A program made the position numbers and the translations under genes. Below the pieces are notes generated by a model. It made no database searches and was not told where the DNA came from. It worked only from the letters and a program-made list of their open reading frames with translations. A stretch of 64,000 nucleotides of DNA, from positions 497,779 to 561,778 of the forward strand of contig NZ_JH711481.1 of NCBI RefSeq assembly GCF_000269805.1, written 5' to 3'. Source of the stretch: Actinomyces massiliensis 4401292 (lineage in GTDB: Bacteria; Actinomycetota; Actinomycetes; Actinomycetales; Actinomycetaceae). Of this stretch, positions 49,958-60,392 are shown piece by piece. Numbering within the stretch: position 1 is the stretch's first letter; each line of letters begins with the position of its first letter.

Positions 49958-50503
49958 TCATTCGGCCGGGACCACGGGAGCGGAGATCCCCTCCCCGACG
50001 GCCTCATCCTCGGCGGCGTCGGCCCAGTACTCCTCGGCCCACGGGTCCTCCACGGGCTGACTGCGCCGCCACACGACGTAGGCGGCGCCCGCTGCGGCAC
50101 CGGCCAGTGCGAGCCAGCCGAGCGTCTTGAGGACGGGGTGCTTCTTCTTCACGGGAACCTCCGGAATCTCGAGCGCCGCGTTCTTCGCGGCGACGGCGAT
50201 GCGCTGAGCACGCTCGGTAAGCGTACCCTCTGTGTCGGCCGCGTTCTGAGCGGCGACGGCGGCCCTGTGAGCGGCTGGAACATAGTCCTCGACCACCCGA
50301 GTACGGGCCTCCTCGACGACGGGCTGTGCGCGCAGCTGGGCCTCCTTGGCGGCCTTGGCGACCTCGGTGCGGGCCTTGCTCACCCGGGGAGCCGCCCATA
50401 CGGCGGCGCGCTCGGCCTGGGCCGCGATGTTCTCGGCGAGGGAGGCCGTCTCCTGACGGATTTGGTCAGTGTCGATCTTCTTCGCGAAGGTCTTGCAAGC
50501 CAT
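49958..50503 (-). CDS. Hypothetical Ala-rich helical protein with one TM
   Basis: 181 residues from ATG 50503 with GGGAG upstream. The first ~115 residues form a long, Ala/Glu/Lys/Arg-rich amphipathic helix (SLAENIAAQAERAAVW, RTEVAKAAKEAQLRAQPVVE), as in many actinobacterial proteins of unknown function near the origin. One membrane helix follows (VLKTLGWLALAGAAAGAAYVV), then an acidic C-terminus. I do not recognise a named family; YtxH-like membrane coiled-coil proteins are similar in layout. Confidence 0.75.
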   Translation of the reverse strand: MACKTFAKKIDTDQIRQETASLAENIAAQAERAAVWAAPRVSKARTEVAKAAKEAQLRAQPVVEEARTRVVEDYVPAAHRAAVAAQNAADTEGTLTERAQRIAVAAKNAALEIPEVPVKKKHPVLKTLGWLALAGAAAGAAYVVWRRSQPVEDPWAEEYWADAAEDEAVGEGISAPVVPAE

Positions 50504-50666
50504 GATGGTCTCCCTGCTCTGAACGATGAGGTCGCTTGACTCCATCGTCCCACCTGCGGGCCTGTGGCACCCGCAATCCGGACAGGCGTTTTGCCTGGGG
50601 TGAACAGGAGAGTCCACCGCCGAGCGTCACACCGCTGTTCGCAGGACGCGTGCAACGATTGCGGTC

Positions 50667-51188
50667 ATGGAAGCGACACTGCACACCAACCTCGGCGACA
50701 TCCGCCTTGAGCTCTTCGCGGAGCAGGCTCCTGAAACCGTCTCGAACTTCGTGGGCCTGGCGACCGGCGAGAAGACCTGGACCGACCCCCGCACGAAGGA
50801 GCAGTCCAACGCGCCCCTGTACTCCGGCGTGATCTTCCACCGCGTCATTCCGGGCTTCATGATCCAGGGCGGCGACCCCCTGGGCACTGGCACCGGCGGC
50901 CCCGGCTACACCTTCGACGACGAGATCGACCCTTCCCTGACCTTCACCCAGCCCTACATCCTGGCCATGGCCAATGCCGGTCGTCGGCTCGGCAAGGGCA
51001 CCAACGGCTCCCAGTTCTTCATCACCACCGCTCCCACCGAGTGGTTGCAGGGCAAGCACACGATCTTCGGCGAGGTCGCCGATGACGCCTCCCGTCAGGT
51101 GGTCGATGCGATTTCGGCGGTGTCCACCGACCCGCGCGACCGCCCTCTCGAGGATGTCGTCATCACCTCGGTGACCGTCACGAAGTGA
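50667..51188 (+). CDS. ppiA: Peptidyl-prolyl cis-trans isomerase (cyclophilin)
   Basis: 173 residues, cytoplasmic (no signal peptide). Cyclophilin motifs: TNLGDIRLELFAEQAPETVS, NFVGLATG, GVIFHRVIPGFMIQGGDP (catalytic Arg in FHR), LAMANAG, NGSQFFIT and KHTIFGEV. It accelerates prolyl isomerisation in protein folding. Cyclophilin-rhomboid order next to crgA is conserved around the origin in actinobacteria. No strong RBS before the ATG. Confidence 0.95.
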   Translation: MEATLHTNLGDIRLELFAEQAPETVSNFVGLATGEKTWTDPRTKEQSNAPLYSGVIFHRVIPGFMIQGGDPLGTGTGGPGYTFDDEIDPSLTFTQPYILAMANAGRRLGKGTNGSQFFITTAPTEWLQGKHTIFGEVADDASRQVVDAISAVSTDPRDRPLEDVVITSVTVTK

Positions 51189-51298
51189 GTCGAGCCCCTA
51201 CTGCCCCGTGCTTCGACGCCGTCGGCTCCTCACGGACCGACGGCGTCAGCGCACGCGATTGATTCCTCTTCGAGCTGCGGAGTCCGACAGGAGCTGCC

Positions 51299-52138
51299 AT
51301 GACCCAGCCCAGCACCAATCCCGACCCGTCCCCGGTATGTCCGCGCCATCCGGACCGCGTCACGTACGTGCGCTGCCAGCGCTGCGATCGCCCCACCTGC
51401 CCTCAATGCCAGGTGCCCAGCGCCGTCGGTGTGCACTGCGTGGACTGCGCCCGCAGGAATGCCTCGTCCCGTCGAGGAGTGAGCTCGCTACTCGGCGGAC
51501 GGGCGATCACCGATGCCCTGGTGACCAAAGGGCTGATCATCGCCTGCGTGACGATCTACTTGGTGCAGATGGCGCTTCCCTCACTGGGAGCCCAGTTCGC
51601 CTTCGTGCCCGCGGTGGCGAGCAGCCAGCCGTGGCGCTTCATGACGACCGCCTTCCTCCATGCGTCGCTGATGCACCTGGCTTTCAACATGTGGGCACTG
51701 TGGGTTCTGGGCAGCGCTCTTGAGCCGATTCTCGGAAGGTGGCGCTTCGCCGCCCTGTGCGCTCTGAGCGCATTGGGCGGATCGACCATGATCTACTGGC
51801 TGGCCTCTCCGACGGCACCGGCCTCATGGCTGACCTCGACGGTGGGCGCCTCCGGCGCGGTCTTCGGCCTGTTCGCAGCGCTTTTCATCATTCAGCGACG
51901 ATTCGGCAGGGACACCAGCGCGATCGTGGGACTGCTCGTGCTCAACCTGGCCATCTCCTTCATCGGAGCGAACATCTCCTGGCAGGGCCATCTGGGAGGA
52001 CTCGTGACCGGCGCGATCGTGGCGGCGCTGTACGCATGGGCCCCGAGGAACAGGCGCACCGTCTACGGAGTGTGCGGCACTGTGGGTATCACCATCGCGC
52101 TCATCGGTGTGATCTGTCTGCGGGCGGCACTTGCATGA
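51299..52138 (+). CDS. Rhomboid intramembrane serine protease
   Basis: 279 residues with AGGAG before ATG 51299. N-terminal zinc-binding segment with Cys/His pairs (CPRHPDRVTYVRC, RCDRPTCPQC, GVHCVDCARR), like a B-box, then six or more helices. Active site: HLAFNMWALWVLG, the Ser in VGASGAVFGLF and the His in SWQGHLGGLVTG. It cleaves membrane proteins within their helices; the substrate is unknown. It forms a likely unit with the cyclophilin gene upstream. Confidence 0.93.
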   Translation: MTQPSTNPDPSPVCPRHPDRVTYVRCQRCDRPTCPQCQVPSAVGVHCVDCARRNASSRRGVSSLLGGRAITDALVTKGLIIACVTIYLVQMALPSLGAQFAFVPAVASSQPWRFMTTAFLHASLMHLAFNMWALWVLGSALEPILGRWRFAALCALSALGGSTMIYWLASPTAPASWLTSTVGASGAVFGLFAALFIIQRRFGRDTSAIVGLLVLNLAISFIGANISWQGHLGGLVTGAIVAALYAWAPRNRRTVYGVCGTVGITIALIGVICLRAALA

Positions 52139-52174
52139 GCGGAATGACAAGCCTATCTGACCGTCATCGAACGG

Positions 52175-52369
52175 TTATCCACAGGTTTGTTCAGGGTTGT
52201 GAATCTGGGGAAGCACAACGGTGTGATTCATCCACAGCTGTGCGCACACATGTGGAAAAACATCGATGTAATTTTCCACAGCTCTGCCCACAGGTGGGGA
52301 AAACCGAGCGCTGAAGCCACATGCTGTTCCACTCCTGTGGACACGGCCCCGTGCGCTGGGTTGTCCACC
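52175..52369. other. Cluster of DnaA-box-like sequences
   Basis: In the 455-bp convergent gap 52139-52593: TTATCCACA (52175-52183, perfect), TCATCCACA (52228-52236), TTTTCCACA on the minus strand (52251-52259) and on the plus strand (52272-52280), plus weaker GTGTCCACA (minus, 52336-52344) and TTGTCCACC (52361-52369). The spacing is irregular. The DNA between 52220 and 52285 is richer in A/T than its surroundings. Possible DnaA-titrating or origin-associated site. Confidence 0.55.
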
Positions 52370-52434
52370 GCTGTGCGTCGACGCTGCCCGGCCTTGTGAC
52401 TTTCCAGACGCCCAGCCCCAACCGCCCCTCCGCC

Positions 52435-52500
52435 GAGATCGGTCCACTTCCGGCTCGAAATCGGTCGTACCCCGCACCGAGATCGGTCCCACTCAATCGA
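52435..52500. repeat. Tandem array of three 22-bp units
   Basis: GAGATCGGTC, GAAATCGGTC and GAGATCGGTC start at 52435, 52457 and 52479, 22 bp apart, with tails CACTTCCGGCTC, GTACCCCGCACC and CCACTCAATCGA. A degenerate fourth unit may follow. The units match those at 32653. Confidence 0.9.
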
Positions 52501-52593
52501 TCGGAGCGACAACACGACATGAGGGTCGCGTGTGGATAAACCGCGCAGTCGTCGGGCGGCTCCGGTGGGGAACTGCTGGGTCAGGACTGCTCC

Positions 52594-53136
52594 TCATGAT
52601 TCATGATCACGCTCACGAGATTCCGGCCGACCGAGGCTGCCCATCGTGTCCATCAAGGTGGTGTAGACGAGACTGGGCTTGCGGTCGTGCCACTCGGTAT
52701 CGCTGTCGCGCTGGTTCTGCGAAACCGGCTGCGTGTCAGGCTCATAGAGCCACCAGAGGTTCTTCCAGGGGTCGAGGATGCGCGCGAGGCGGTAGCCGCC
52801 GTAGAAATCGCACAAGGGCGTTACGACCTGCGCGCCGAGCTGCGCTGCCGTGTTCAGGCAGGTCTCGGCGTCAGAGACGTAGATTTGCAGGAAAGCAGGG
52901 GTGAAAGGCCAGTCGTCCTTGCTGTCGCTCAGCATGATCGTGGAGCCTCCGACGACGACCTCGGCGTGGATGATCTTGCCGTCGCGATCGAGGGTTCTGA
53001 CATGCTCGGCTTCCTTGCCGCCGAAGACCGCTTCGACAAAGCGGATGAAGCCGTTGGCGTCTGAGACGATGACGAACGGGTTGATGGTGTTGTGGTCGGC
53101 GGGGATTGGTACTGTCGAGGAAGGCGTGTTATACAT
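52594..53136 (-). CDS. VOC family protein (PhnB/glyoxalase-like)
   Basis: 180 residues from ATG 53136. NPFVIVSDANGFIRFVEAVF, GKIIHAEVVVGGSTIMLSDS, FLQIYVSDAETCLNTAAQLG and YRLARILDPWKNLWWLYEPD form one VOC domain of the PhnB type, followed by a polar tail of ~45 residues. Likely a small-molecule-binding or resistance protein. The start codon is only 5 bp from that of the divergent MarR gene, so its promoter must lie inside the neighbour or it is leaderless. The MarR protein is the probable regulator. Confidence 0.85.
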   Translation of the reverse strand: MYNTPSSTVPIPADHNTINPFVIVSDANGFIRFVEAVFGGKEAEHVRTLDRDGKIIHAEVVVGGSTIMLSDSKDDWPFTPAFLQIYVSDAETCLNTAAQLGAQVVTPLCDFYGGYRLARILDPWKNLWWLYEPDTQPVSQNQRDSDTEWHDRKPSLVYTTLMDTMGSLGRPESRERDHES

Positions 53137-53141
53137 AAAAC

Positions 53142-53618
53142 ATGACTATATCGGATGGCGTCGAATACCGGCGGAGGGCGAGCTTCCTCCTCGCCACGTT
53201 GGGGCGCCGAGCCGAGAGGGCGTGGCACTCCTATCTCACGGAGCGGGGCGTGACCACCGCGCAGTTCACTGCGATGGCAGCCCTGGCCAGCGGCGAGCGG
53301 ACCCAGGCTGAGGTCGCCGTCGCTATCGCTGTGGACCCGCGCAATATCGGCGCTACGGTCAAACACCTGGTCGCTGTGGGCTGGGTACAGACCAGGCGAC
53401 ACCCCGAGGACGCGCGCGCGAGACTCTTAAGCTTCACTCCCGAGGGGCAGGCCTGGTGGTCGGCTCTACAGCCGACCTTGCGCACCGAACGAGAACGCTT
53501 CTTCCAAGCCCTGACCCCGAAGGAACTCTCTACGCTGGAAGACCTGCTTGGCCGCCTAGAGTCCTTCCACGCTGGCGGCTCAACCAACGCCCGCGATGTC
53601 GAAGAACTCGACATCTAG
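53142..53618 (+). CDS. MarR family transcriptional regulator
   Basis: 158 residues. Winged-helix MarR domain: LLATLGRRAERAWHSYLTER, VTTAQFTAMAALASGERTQA, DPRNIGATVKHLVAVGWVQT, the wing RRHPEDARARLLSFTPEG and a C-terminal dimer helix with FFQALTPKELSTLEDLLGRL. There is no Shine-Dalgarno sequence, and the divergent VOC gene begins 5 bp away; both start codons lie in the A/T-rich ATACATAAAACATG. Probably autoregulated together with the VOC gene. Confidence 0.88.
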   Translation: MTISDGVEYRRRASFLLATLGRRAERAWHSYLTERGVTTAQFTAMAALASGERTQAEVAVAIAVDPRNIGATVKHLVAVGWVQTRRHPEDARARLLSFTPEGQAWWSALQPTLRTERERFFQALTPKELSTLEDLLGRLESFHAGGSTNARDVEELDI

Positions 53619-53714
53619 TCCCCACCAGGGGCTATCAGTTCACCAATAAGCTTGCTGCACCTACCAGAAAATATGGCTGGCGAATGATTGCGTGCTCGGT
53701 CGTCTGCAGTGCGG

Positions 53715-53771
53715 TTAGTTGTTGTGGCGTAGTTCGTCAGCCGCCTCGGGATGTACCCGCTGGGCCAACAT
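53715..53771 (-). pseudogene. Truncated ParE/RelE-type toxin
   Basis: An 18-residue frame starting at ATG 53771, which overlaps the antitoxin stop in TAATG. It reads MLAQRVHPEAADELRHNN and then stops. RVHPEAADELR is the typical start of ParE/RelE toxins (about 90-100 residues), so the rest of the toxin is lost. Confidence 0.6.
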
Positions 53772-54007
53772 TATTCGGCCACAGAAGCACGCATCTCAGC
53801 GAAAAGCTCGTCAGCGTCGATCATTTCAACCGCGCCAGAACGCATCTCTGCAATTCGCCTAGAAACTACGACACGCCACGCATCATCAACTTCACTCGCA
53901 TCGTCTGTATCGTCAATGTTTTCAAGTAGGGCGTTAGCGACCACCGAGCGCTCATCAACGTCGAGCGCCAGTCCGTCTCGAATCAAGGTTGCAGCATTCG
54001 GTGTCAT
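53771..54007 (-). CDS. Putative addiction-module antitoxin (TIGR02574-like)
   Basis: 78 residues from ATG 54007 (MTPNAATLIRDGLALDVDER); the frame reaches 54079. The conserved middle SVVANALLENIDDTDDASEV, DDAWRVVVSRRIAEMRSGAV and EMIDADELFAEMRASVA matches small antitoxins of the 'putative addiction module component' family, which pair with ParE/RelE toxins encoded downstream. The toxin is cut to 18 codons here, so this is an orphan antitoxin that may still bind DNA or a related toxin. Confidence 0.75.
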   Translation of the reverse strand: MTPNAATLIRDGLALDVDERSVVANALLENIDDTDDASEVDDAWRVVVSRRIAEMRSGAVEMIDADELFAEMRASVAE

Positions 54008-54350
54008 GACCCGAGTCCACCCGGCGAACCCGCCGCAGTCCCATGGCAATTTCGCGGCCCAGCCAGGATGCACCTTCAACCCAGGCTGAGAGCGGAACCG
54101 CTAATGGGCACCGCGACCATCACCCTGGCCCTGTGGTCCGCGACCACAGCTGTGGATGAGGGATGGCACAACTCCCTGCCGTGAATCAGCGGACTCGCAG
54201 CCCTGGCCTGCGCCGCAGGCCCGCCACCGACTCCCGCCATCGACTGATGCGAAGAAGAAAAGACGACGATACGAATCACCGATCCGTTCGCCGCCCTCGC
54301 GCCAAAACCCGCATCTTCCGATGTCAGCGGTTCTAGTACGTCCGAAATTG
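54008..54350. other. Intergenic stretch
   Basis: 343 bp between the antitoxin start and tRNA-Ala. No gene or clear signal recognised. Confidence 0.4.
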
Positions 54351-54423
54351 TGGAGCTAACGGGACTCGAACCCGTAACCCCCTGCTTGCAAAGCAGGTGC
54401 GCTACCAATTGCGCCATAGCCCC
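54351..54423 (-). tRNA. tRNA-Ala (TGC)
   Basis: Reverse strand: acceptor GGGGCTA, D-arm GGCGCAATTGGTAGCGC, anticodon arm CCTGC-TTTGCAA-GCAGG (anticodon TGC) and T-arm ACGGGTTCGAGTCCCGT. 73 nt, no encoded CCA. Confidence 0.96.
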
Positions 54424-54428
54424 TTGGT

Positions 54429-54563
54429 TTACTCGACCGGGTCAGTAACCTCGGCCCATGCTGCACGCTCAGCGCGTGCCGCCTCGATCCTCAGCCACGC
54501 CGCATAGGTTACGGCCCCGAGCAACGAGAAAACCGCGGCTGAAACGAGCATTCGGTTCTTCAT
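54429..54563 (-). CDS. DLW-39 family small protein
   Basis: 44 residues between the two tRNA genes; GAGGAGGGTTC precedes ATG 54563. It starts MKNRMLVSAAVFSLLGAVTY (hydrophobic), continues AAWLRIEAARAERAAW and ends AEVTDPVE. The ending 'WAEVTDPV' and the position between gyrA/DUF3566, tRNA-Ile and tRNA-Ala mark the actinobacterial DLW-39 family, although the DLW itself is AAW here. Function unknown. Confidence 0.85.
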   Translation of the reverse strand: MKNRMLVSAAVFSLLGAVTYAAWLRIEAARAERAAWAEVTDPVE

Positions 54564-54594
54564 GAACCCTCCTCAATCGTTCCACCGCGGGCGG

Positions 54595-54668
54595 TGGGCC
54601 TAGCTGGACTCGAACCAGCGACCTCATCCTTATCAGGGATGCGCTCTAACCAACTGAGCTATAGGCCC
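54595..54668 (-). tRNA. tRNA-Ile (GAT)
   Basis: Reverse strand: acceptor GGGCCTA, D-arm AGCTCAGTTGGTTAGAGC, anticodon arm CATCC-CTGATAA-GGATG (anticodon GAT) and T-arm GCTGGTTCGAGTCCAGC. 74 nt. Confidence 0.97.
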
Positions 54669-54718
54669 GGGTGACGCGGATGAGGTTATCCCACCGCATC
54701 GATCGCCTCCAAATCCGA

Positions 54719-55180
54719 TCAGTCATCCGCCAGTGTGAGATGAACCCCACCGACGAGTGTCGCAGTCAGGTTGTAGAGGAAGGCGGTCACCGTGGCCAGG
54801 GCGGTCGTGAGAACCACATTGACCACGCCGATGATGATGGCCATCGAGACTGTCTGCTTCAGGGCCAGGTACTCCACGAGGGTCGAGTAGGCGTTGTTAT
54901 CGGAGTTCATGATCGTGCCCGCCAGCTCCTTGATGGTGGAGAACACGTGCAGGGCATCGAGCATGTACCACACGAAGAGGGCGGCCACCACGAACATGAT
55001 GCCCGCCGCCACGCTGAGCATGAAGGAGACCTTCATGACGGACCACGGGTCGACGCGAGTCAGGGTCAGCCGCACGCGCCGCGGACCGGCAATCGTCTTA
55101 GCGGACTTGCTACCGGAATTCGCGGTATTCGGGGACGCACTGTCTCCCCCCATGGAGGGGAAGGACTCCGACTGACTCAT
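54719..55180 (-). CDS. DUF3566 transmembrane protein
   Basis: 153 residues from ATG 55180, which overlaps the gyrA stop in ATGA. A ~35-residue polar start, then [20 protein letters not shown], the family signature, and two membrane helices ([20 protein letters not shown] and [20 protein letters not shown]), ending with [17 protein letters not shown]. It follows gyrA in nearly all Actinomycetales; function unknown (mycobacterial CwsA-like roles at the cell wall have been discussed for the neighbourhood). Confidence 0.93.
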   Translation of the reverse strand: MSQSESFPSMGGDSASPNTANSGSKSAKTIAGPRRVRLTLTRVDPWSVMKVSFMLSVAAGIMFVVAALFVWYMLDALHVFSTIKELAGTIMNSDNNAYSTLVEYLALKQTVSMAIIIGVVNVVLTTALATVTAFLYNLTATLVGGVHLTLADD

Positions 55181-57936
55181 GCCTGGACCTCACTCTCGTC
55201 GTCGCCCGAGCCTACCGCCTCACCACCGCTCGGCGCAGCGCTGTCCGCGACTGTCTCGCCCGGATTCTCGTCATCCGACTGGGCGCCCTCGGAGCCTATC
55301 GTCTCGGACTGGGCCGCCCCGGGCTGCTCGCCGGCCGATCCCGGTTCCTCGCCGGCGGATCCATCGGCGGCCGGATCAGGATCGTCAGCCCTATCAGCCA
55401 TATCAGCACCATCAGCGCTCTCGAGCTCGCGCTCGGTACTGCGCGCCACGGCGATGATCCGATCGCCGTCATCGGGCTTGGCGAAGGTCACGCCCTGAGT
55501 GGCTCGACCGGTGCGGGAGACCTCGGCCACCGCCGAGCGCACCACCTTGCCCGAGGCCATGATGCACAGGACCTCGTCCTTGGGTGCGGTCACCAGCGCG
55601 CCGACCAGATCGCCCCGAGCCTCGACGAGGTTGGCGACCTTGACTCCGAGGCCCCCGCGCCCCTTGGTCGGGTAGTCGGCGATGGCCGTGCGCTTGGCGT
55701 AGCCGCCCTCGGTGACGACGAACAGATCGGCATCGGTCCATTGCGGATCGACTACGCCCATGGCCAGCAGACTGTCGCCGGGTCGGAATCGCATGCCGGT
55801 CACACCGGAGGTCGCCCGGCCAGTGGGACGCAGGGTCTCGTCATCGGCGTGGAACCGCAGTGACTGTCCGTGACGGGAGACGAGAAGGAGGTCCTGACCG
55901 GCGGACAGCAGGGAGGCGGAGACGAGCTCATCACTGATTCCGTCACCGTTCTCGCGCAGGTTGATGGCGATGACGCCGCCGGAGCGATTGGATTCGTACT
56001 CGCCCAAGCGGGTCTTCTTCACCAGGCCGCGGCGGGTGGCCAGAACGAGGTAGTCGGCCTGGTCATAGCCTCCCAGCTCCATGACCTGGGCGATCTCCTC
56101 ACCGGGTTGGAAGGCCAGCAGATTCGCCACATGCTGCCCCTTGGCGTCGCGGCCGCCCTCGGGAAGCTCGTAGGCCTTGGCACGGTAGACCCGCCCCAGG
56201 TTTGTGAAGAAGAGCAGCCAACGATGGGTCGTGGTGACGAAGAAGTGGCTGACGACGTCGTCCTGCCGCAGGGCAGCGCCTCTAATGCCCTTGCCGCCCC
56301 GGTGCTGGGAGCGGTAGGAGTCGGTGCGGGTGCGCTTGGCGTAGCCGGAGCGGGTGATCGTGACGACGACGTCCTCCTCGGGGATGAGGTCCTCCATGCT
56401 CATCTCGCCGTCGAAGGGCACGATGCGGGTGCGGCGCTCATCGCCGTACTTGTTCACGATCTCGGCCAGCTCCTCGGAGACGATGCTCCGCTGACGCTGG
56501 GGGGAGGCGATGATGTCGCGCAGGTCGGCGACCTTGGCTCGCAGCTCCTCGGACTCCTGCTGGATCTTCAAGCGCTCCAGGGCGGCCAGGCGGCGCAGCT
56601 GGAGGGAGAGGATGGCCTCGGCCTGGGCCTCATCGACGTCGAGCAGACCCATGAGGCCGCTGCGGGCCTCCTCGGTCGTGGGCGAACGGCGGATGAGGGC
56701 GATGACGGCGTCGAGCGCATCAATGGCCTTGAGCAGCCCCTCCAGAATGTGGAGGCGCTCCTCGGCCTTGCGCAGACGATAGCGCGAACGGCGCACGATG
56801 ACATCGATCTGATGGCTCACCCAATGGCGCACGAAGCCGTCCAGGCTCAGGGTGCGCGGCACCCCGTCCACGAGGGCGAGCATGTTGGCGGGGAAGTTGT
56901 CCTGCAGCTGGGTGCGCTTGTACAGGTTGTTGAGCACCACCTTGGCCACGGCGTCGCGCTTGAGCACGATCACCAGGCGCTGGCCGGTGCGCCCGGAGGT
57001 CTCATCGCGGATGTCGGCGATGCCGCCCACGTGCCCGTCGCGCACCAGCTGGGCGATCTTGTCCGCAAGGTTGTCGGGGTTGACCTGGTAGGGCAGCTCG
57101 GTGACCACCAGGCACTGGCGGCCCTGGATCTCCTCGACGTTGACCACGGCCCGCTGAGTGATCGAGCCGCGCCCGGTGCGGTAGGCGTCCTCGATGCCGC
57201 GACGCCCCAGAATGGTGGCGCCGGTGGGGAAATCGGGGCCGGGGATGCGCTCGATGAGAGCCTCCAGCAGCTCTTCGCGGCTGGCCTCGGGATGTGCGAG
57301 GAACCACTGGACTCCGGAGGCGATCTCACGCAGGTTGTGCGGCGGGATGCGGGTGGCCATGCCCACCGCGATGCCCTCCGAACCGTTGACCAGGAGATTC
57401 GGGAAGCGGGCCGGCAGGATGACCGGCTCCTGGTTGCGCCCGTCGTAGTTGTCCTGGAAATCGACGCTCTCCTCATCGATGTCGCGGACCATCTCCATGG
57501 CCAGAGGGGCCATCTTGCACTCGGTGTACCGGGGGGCGGCCGGCCCCAGGTTGCCGGGGGTGCCGAAGTTCCCCTGCCCGGCCACGAGCGGGTAGCGCAG
57601 CGACCACCACTGCACCAGTCGGGCCAGGGCGTCGTAGATGGCGCCGTCGCCGTGGGGGTGGTAGGAGCCCATGACGTCACCGACGATGCGCGATGACTTG
57701 GAGAAGGAGGCCGTGGGACGGTAGCCGCCGTCGTACATGGCGTACAGGACGCGGCGATGGACCGGCTTGAGACCGTCACGAACATCCGGCAGGGCGCGCC
57801 CCACGATGACGCTCATGGCGTAGTCGAGGTAGGAGCGCTGCATCTCCATCTGGAGATCGACCGGCTGGATCCGCTCCGGGGCGACCACGTCGGTCAGGCC
57901 CTCGTTGCCGATGATCTCTTCAACTTCGTCGCTCAC
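55177..57936 (-). CDS. gyrA: DNA gyrase subunit A
   Basis: 919 residues from GTG 57936 (AAGGAAAC upstream). Breakage-reunion domain with the active-site Tyr137 in APRYTEC. The quinolone-determining region reads [12 protein letters not shown], with Gly98 at the position of E. coli Ser83. The C-terminal six-bladed wheel has a GyrA-box-like [10 protein letters not shown]. The last ~100 residues are an acidic tail of Asp/Glu/Ala/Gly, part of it from 9-bp repeats (TCAGCCCTA, TCAGCCATA near 55387 on the + strand), longer than usual. With GyrB it introduces negative supercoils. The gene is 57 bp after gyrB and overlaps the DUF3566 start. Confidence 0.97.
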   Translation of the reverse strand: MSDEVEEIIGNEGLTDVVAPERIQPVDLQMEMQRSYLDYAMSVIVGRALPDVRDGLKPVHRRVLYAMYDGGYRPTASFSKSSRIVGDVMGSYHPHGDGAIYDALARLVQWWSLRYPLVAGQGNFGTPGNLGPAAPRYTECKMAPLAMEMVRDIDEESVDFQDNYDGRNQEPVILPARFPNLLVNGSEGIAVGMATRIPPHNLREIASGVQWFLAHPEASREELLEALIERIPGPDFPTGATILGRRGIEDAYRTGRGSITQRAVVNVEEIQGRQCLVVTELPYQVNPDNLADKIAQLVRDGHVGGIADIRDETSGRTGQRLVIVLKRDAVAKVVLNNLYKRTQLQDNFPANMLALVDGVPRTLSLDGFVRHWVSHQIDVIVRRSRYRLRKAEERLHILEGLLKAIDALDAVIALIRRSPTTEEARSGLMGLLDVDEAQAEAILSLQLRRLAALERLKIQQESEELRAKVADLRDIIASPQRQRSIVSEELAEIVNKYGDERRTRIVPFDGEMSMEDLIPEEDVVVTITRSGYAKRTRTDSYRSQHRGGKGIRGAALRQDDVVSHFFVTTTHRWLLFFTNLGRVYRAKAYELPEGGRDAKGQHVANLLAFQPGEEIAQVMELGGYDQADYLVLATRRGLVKKTRLGEYESNRSGGVIAINLRENGDGISDELVSASLLSAGQDLLLVSRHGQSLRFHADDETLRPTGRATSGVTGMRFRPGDSLLAMGVVDPQWTDADLFVVTEGGYAKRTAIADYPTKGRGGLGVKVANLVEARGDLVGALVTAPKDEVLCIMASGKVVRSAVAEVSRTGRATQGVTFAKPDDGDRIIAVARSTERELESADGADMADRADDPDPAADGSAGEEPGSAGEQPGAAQSETIGSEGAQSDDENPGETVADSAAPSGGEAVGSGDDESEVQA

Positions 57937-57993
57937 AGGTTTCCTTAGATGGTCGTGGGATCGTGTCAGGGTGCTTCAGCAGATCCGGATATC

Positions 57994-60081
<2,088 letters not shown>

Positions 60082-60309
60082 GTGTCAGCTGCTCCTCTTT
60101 CTGTGCGCCGGGCGGGACCCGATCCCTCTGAACGCCTACTGGCGGGCTCGGTCCCGCGGCGTGTAGGTGGGTACCTGCGAACAGCCCGGGGCGCACCATG
60201 GGCATTTCAGAGACGATTCTATCGTGGATCGACATGAAAACCGTTGTCAGACGATACTTGTCGGACGTGTGCAACGTCACCAGAGCGTCCCCTCCCGAGC
60301 GTCCGCATC

Positions 60310-60363
60310 TTGACAGACGACTGGACACGAGATATTGATTCCCTACCATTTAGGTGCACCTAA
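60310..60363 (+). promoter_or_regulatory. Promoter with DtxR/IdeR-like iron box
   Basis: TTGACA (60310-60315) and TATTGA (60333-60338) are spaced by 17 bp. TTAGGTGCACCTAA (60350-60363), a perfect 14-bp palindrome continued by CCT, lies just after the expected transcription start and resembles the DtxR/IdeR consensus TTAGGTTAGCCTAACCTAA. It controls the ECF transporter operon. Confidence 0.75.
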
Positions 60364-60392
60364 CCTCATTGCCGAGGAGGAGGAACGTTCCC

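Noticed and set aside
52139-52593. The main chromosomal origin
   Set aside because: DnaA boxes are present, but dnaA/dnaN are expected beyond the right edge; only a secondary DnaA-binding site can be claimed.
55870-57696. Long plus-strand frame opposite gyrA
   Set aside because: A GC-rich shadow frame; the minus strand encodes unmistakable GyrA.
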